A stretch of DNA of 64,000 nucleotides from assembly GCF_024124665.1 (NCBI RefSeq), contig NZ_JAMXSB010000004.1:1-64000 (forward strand). Reading direction: 5' to 3'. Shown here piece after piece: positions 62,066-64,000 of the stretch. The stretch comes from Pleionea sp. CnH1-48. Lineage in GTDB: Bacteria > Pseudomonadota > Gammaproteobacteria > Enterobacterales > Kangiellaceae. The notes beneath the pieces are model-generated. The model was not told where the DNA came from, searched no databases, and worked only from the letters and a program-made list of their open reading frames with translations. The position numbers and the translations under genes are program-made. Positions within the stretch are counted from its first letter, which is position 1. Each line of letters begins with the position of its first letter.

Positions 62066-62842
62066 ATGTCGAGTTTTGGCCAGCAAAGTGTTTTAAGTGT
62101 CCACCATTGGAATGACACCCTGTTTAGCTTTTCTACTACCCGTGATCCGGGTTTTCGTTTTCGCAATGGCGAGTTTGTCATGATTGGTTTAGAAGTTGAA
62201 AATAAACCATTGATGCGCGCTTATAGTATTGCCAGTGCAAATTACGAAGAGCATCTGGAATTTTTCAGTATTAAGGTTCAGGACGGCGCTTTAACTTCTC
62301 GCCTACAGCACTTACAACCTGGCGATAAGGTTCTTATTAGTCGCAAGCCAACAGGTACTCTGGTAATGGATGATTTGTCTCCTGCCAAAAACTTGTACTT
62401 GCTATCAACGGGCACTGGCTTGGCACCTTTTATGAGTGTTATTCGTGACCCAGAGACCTACGAGCGTTTCGAAAAAGTGATTTTGTGCCACGGTGTTCGT
62501 TATGTGAATGAACTGTCTTATCAGGAATACATCACCAGCACCTTACCAAATCACGAGTTTTTAGGTGATCTCATTGGCGATAAACTGGTGTACTACCCAG
62601 CAGTAACCCGTGAGCCCTACAAAACACAAGGGCGCCTTACACAGTTAATTGAGAGTGGACAGCTTGCAAAAGATATTGGTTTGCCTGATCTCAATCCAGA
62701 AACTGACCGCGTTATGGTCTGTGGCAGCCCTGCAATGCTTGAAGACACTTGCCGTATGCTTGATGCGCGCGGTTTTCAAATTAGCCCTAAAATGGGCATA
62801 CAAGGTGACTACGTTATTGAGCGTGCCTTTGTAGAGCGTTAA
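62066..62842 (+). CDS. fpr: Ferredoxin-NADP+ reductase
   Basis: 258 residues, normal for bacterial Fpr. FAD site RAYSIASANYEEHLEFFSIKV is the RxYS plus FFS pattern (R52 region), NADP site STGTGLAPFMSV and CGSPAMLED near the C-terminus. Moves electrons between NADPH and ferredoxin or flavodoxin, supporting Fe-S repair and iron release. Iron control fits the box upstream. Confidence 0.94.
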   Translation: MSSFGQQSVLSVHHWNDTLFSFSTTRDPGFRFRNGEFVMIGLEVENKPLMRAYSIASANYEEHLEFFSIKVQDGALTSRLQHLQPGDKVLISRKPTGTLVMDDLSPAKNLYLLSTGTGLAPFMSVIRDPETYERFEKVILCHGVRYVNELSYQEYITSTLPNHEFLGDLIGDKLVYYPAVTREPYKTQGRLTQLIESGQLAKDIGLPDLNPETDRVMVCGSPAMLEDTCRMLDARGFQISPKMGIQGDYVIERAFVER

Positions 62843-63226
62843 TTCCTTTGTTCTATCCTGTTCGACTTCGTCAAACTCCTGTCGAAGTCGACTGGTTTAG
62901 TTTCTTCTCTTTCCAAACATCTTGTCTTTTTATTCAAAATATTGCGTTTAGAAATATTTTATACCTCTATTAAATCCATACTGGTTTGTTAACGATTGTC
63001 TTCGGCATTTTTTGCGGGTAGCAGCTATCACAGGCCCAGGCTGTTGCTCATTCTCTGATTCATTTAAATTCTTTACATAAGCTCGATTGCTATTGAACAG
63101 GGGATTTTGTTGTCAGTTTAATCGTCTATTGTCTATCTTTTAATGCATGGTTGTTTTTTATCGAGCTAAGTTTGTGTCTACTCGGTGGTTAAAATAAAAC
63201 GATAAATTTAAAAGGAAGCATGTTCA
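62843..63226. other. Intergenic region with an inverted repeat
   Basis: 384 bases without a gene. Hairpin TCGACTTCG (62862-62870)/CGAAGTCGA (62883-62891) just after fpr, without a clear T run; possibly its terminator or a small repetitive element. AAAGGAAG near 63211 is the ribosome site of the next gene. Confidence 0.5.
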
Positions 63227-64000
63227 ATGCTCGCTCAATTATTTAAAAGTAATAGTCTGGGACGCAGACTCATCGTCTACTTTTTAATATGCTCATGGCT
63301 GCCATTAATTATTTCTTCCTATTATAACTTTTCTTCGGCTAGCGTTGCCTTGGAACAAGTCGAACGAAAACGCCTGGATACCTATCTTAATACCTATACT
63401 CGAGATATTCAGAAGCGAATGGATGATCTTGGCAAAATCGTTGGAGCAAAAATTGAGTCGCCCGATCTAATACAACAGGTGAGTGCGTTGAATGCAAAGC
63501 GCGCCGATTTTGATTCTTTAAGAGCTTTTACTCAATCCTTTGCCTGGGCTGAGCTTGATGATCAATATGGCAATCACTTGCGGCAGTTTGCCTTTCACTT
63601 TGCCTTTTATGATGTCATGTTGATTGGAACCGAAGGGGATATTCTTTTTACAATAAGACAGAATGATGAGCTGGGGAAAAATATCTTCAATATGCCGGCA
63701 AGCGGCAAAAACATATCGCTGGCATTTCAGCGGGCACTGAGCAGTGATCGGCTGGAGTTTTCGGATATTGTTCATTATGAGCCTGCAAAAAAGAAGCCGC
63801 TGGCGTTTTTTGTTCGGGGCATTTTGGATGATTATGGCAAAAAGCAGGGGACCATTGCTATTTCAATCCCTGCTGGAGACGTGTTCCGTTCTCGGTTACA
63901 ACAAGAAGATCTGGTTACCTATATTGTAGGGGAGGATCTGGTGCTCCGTTCCTATCAAGGTATCGAAGGTCATCAGACTTTTGACTATGATCCCAATAAT
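63227..64000 (+). CDS. Membrane sensor protein, N-terminal part (truncated by window end)
   Basis: 258 codons without a stop, running off the window. Short basic N-terminus, a membrane helix at ~16-34 (IVYFLICSWLPLIISSY), then an extracytoplasmic region with a long helix (ALEQVERKRLDTYLNTYTRDIQKRMDDL) and a Cache-like fold (FYDVMLIGTEGDILFTIRQ, SDIVHYEPAKKKPLAFFVRG, GTIAISIPAGDVF). This is the sensor part of a chemoreceptor, sensor kinase or diguanylate cyclase; the output domain is not visible. Confidence 0.8.
   Translation, partial: MLAQLFKSNSLGRRLIVYFLICSWLPLIISSYYNFSSASVALEQVERKRLDTYLNTYTRDIQKRMDDLGKIVGAKIESPDLIQQVSALNAKRADFDSLRAFTQSFAWAELDDQYGNHLRQFAFHFAFYDVMLIGTEGDILFTIRQNDELGKNIFNMPASGKNISLAFQRALSSDRLEFSDIVHYEPAKKKPLAFFVRGILDDYGKKQGTIAISIPAGDVFRSRLQQEDLVTYIVGEDLVLRSYQGIEGHQTFDYDPNN

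Overview
The window is about 64 kb of a moderately AT-rich bacterial chromosome. Gram-negative traits are common: lipobox lipoproteins, a LolA-like factor, an outer-membrane barrel, an RND exporter, Tat substrates and a ToxR/CadC-type regulator. The GntR-acnD-prpF locus, YheU, an OhrR-like regulator, Fur-box-like control of fpr, and many secreted S8, S9 and M1-like peptidases fit a marine, probably proteolytic gammaproteobacterium (Kangiellaceae/Oceanospirillales-like). That placement is an inference from gene content; no 16S or ribosomal protein gene is present.

Layout. 1-0.24 kb: tail of an IS3-type transposase. 0.9-9.7 kb: secreted and accessory genes, namely a Ca-binding-type lipoprotein, a catalase-like peroxidase divergent from an OhrR-like sensor, and a CadC-LamG membrane regulator divergent from a large FN3-containing exoprotein. 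10.4-15.1 kb: GntR regulator, acnD and prpF of the 2-methylcitrate pathway, with a well-resolved promoter and operator set but no prpB or prpC in place. 15.2-20 kb: a DUF4124 protein with a pilin-like tail, a DUF3050 protein, threonine aldolase and a gluzincin. tRNA-Glu(UUC) lies at 20.3 kb. 20.7-26.8 kb: an accessory block of thirteen small genes (DUF4166, DUF4259, TPR, DUF3592 and tiny membrane proteins, several of them paralogous), all on the + strand. 26.9-27.9 kb: cytochrome c and a YdjA-type nitroreductase.

28.7-33.3 kb: a Tat-exported carotenoid-oxygenase-like protein, an exported aldonolactone-oxidase-like flavoprotein and a CrtC/tocopherol-cyclase-like secreted protein, a plausible exported oxidation pathway for a terpenoid or lipid. 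33.6-44.6 kb: secreted proteins and peptidases, a 745-residue protein of unknown function with an internal duplication, and a LysR pseudogene. 44.7-46.6 kb: an apparent orphan type III secretion class II chaperone (SycD/LcrH-like TPR) with a substrate carrying two hydrophobic segments and a HAD-like domain. 46.8-50.5 kb: a very small SET protein, an S8 peptidase and a Tat amidohydrolase.

50.7-57.2 kb: a rhodanese; an RND exporter, LolA-like factor and outer-membrane barrel operon; and a BigR-like ArsR sensor divergent from a persulfide-dioxygenase-like hydrolase. 57.5-62 kb: YheU, a cold-shock-domain protein with a long Gln/Asn/Gly-rich prion-like region, and arsR-GAPDH-arsJ for arsenate detoxification as an organoarsenical. 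62-64 kb: fpr behind a Fur-box-like promoter, and the 5' end of a membrane sensor running off the window.

The most promising candidates for something undescribed are the orphan chaperone/HAD pair, the CadC-LamG regulator beside the FN3 exoprotein, the exported carotenoid-oxygenase cluster, the DUF4124-pilin fusion, and several unexplained DNA elements: a 13-mer dispersed three times, twin ATGCGCAT palindromes, and helically phased TTGTCGACAA operators.
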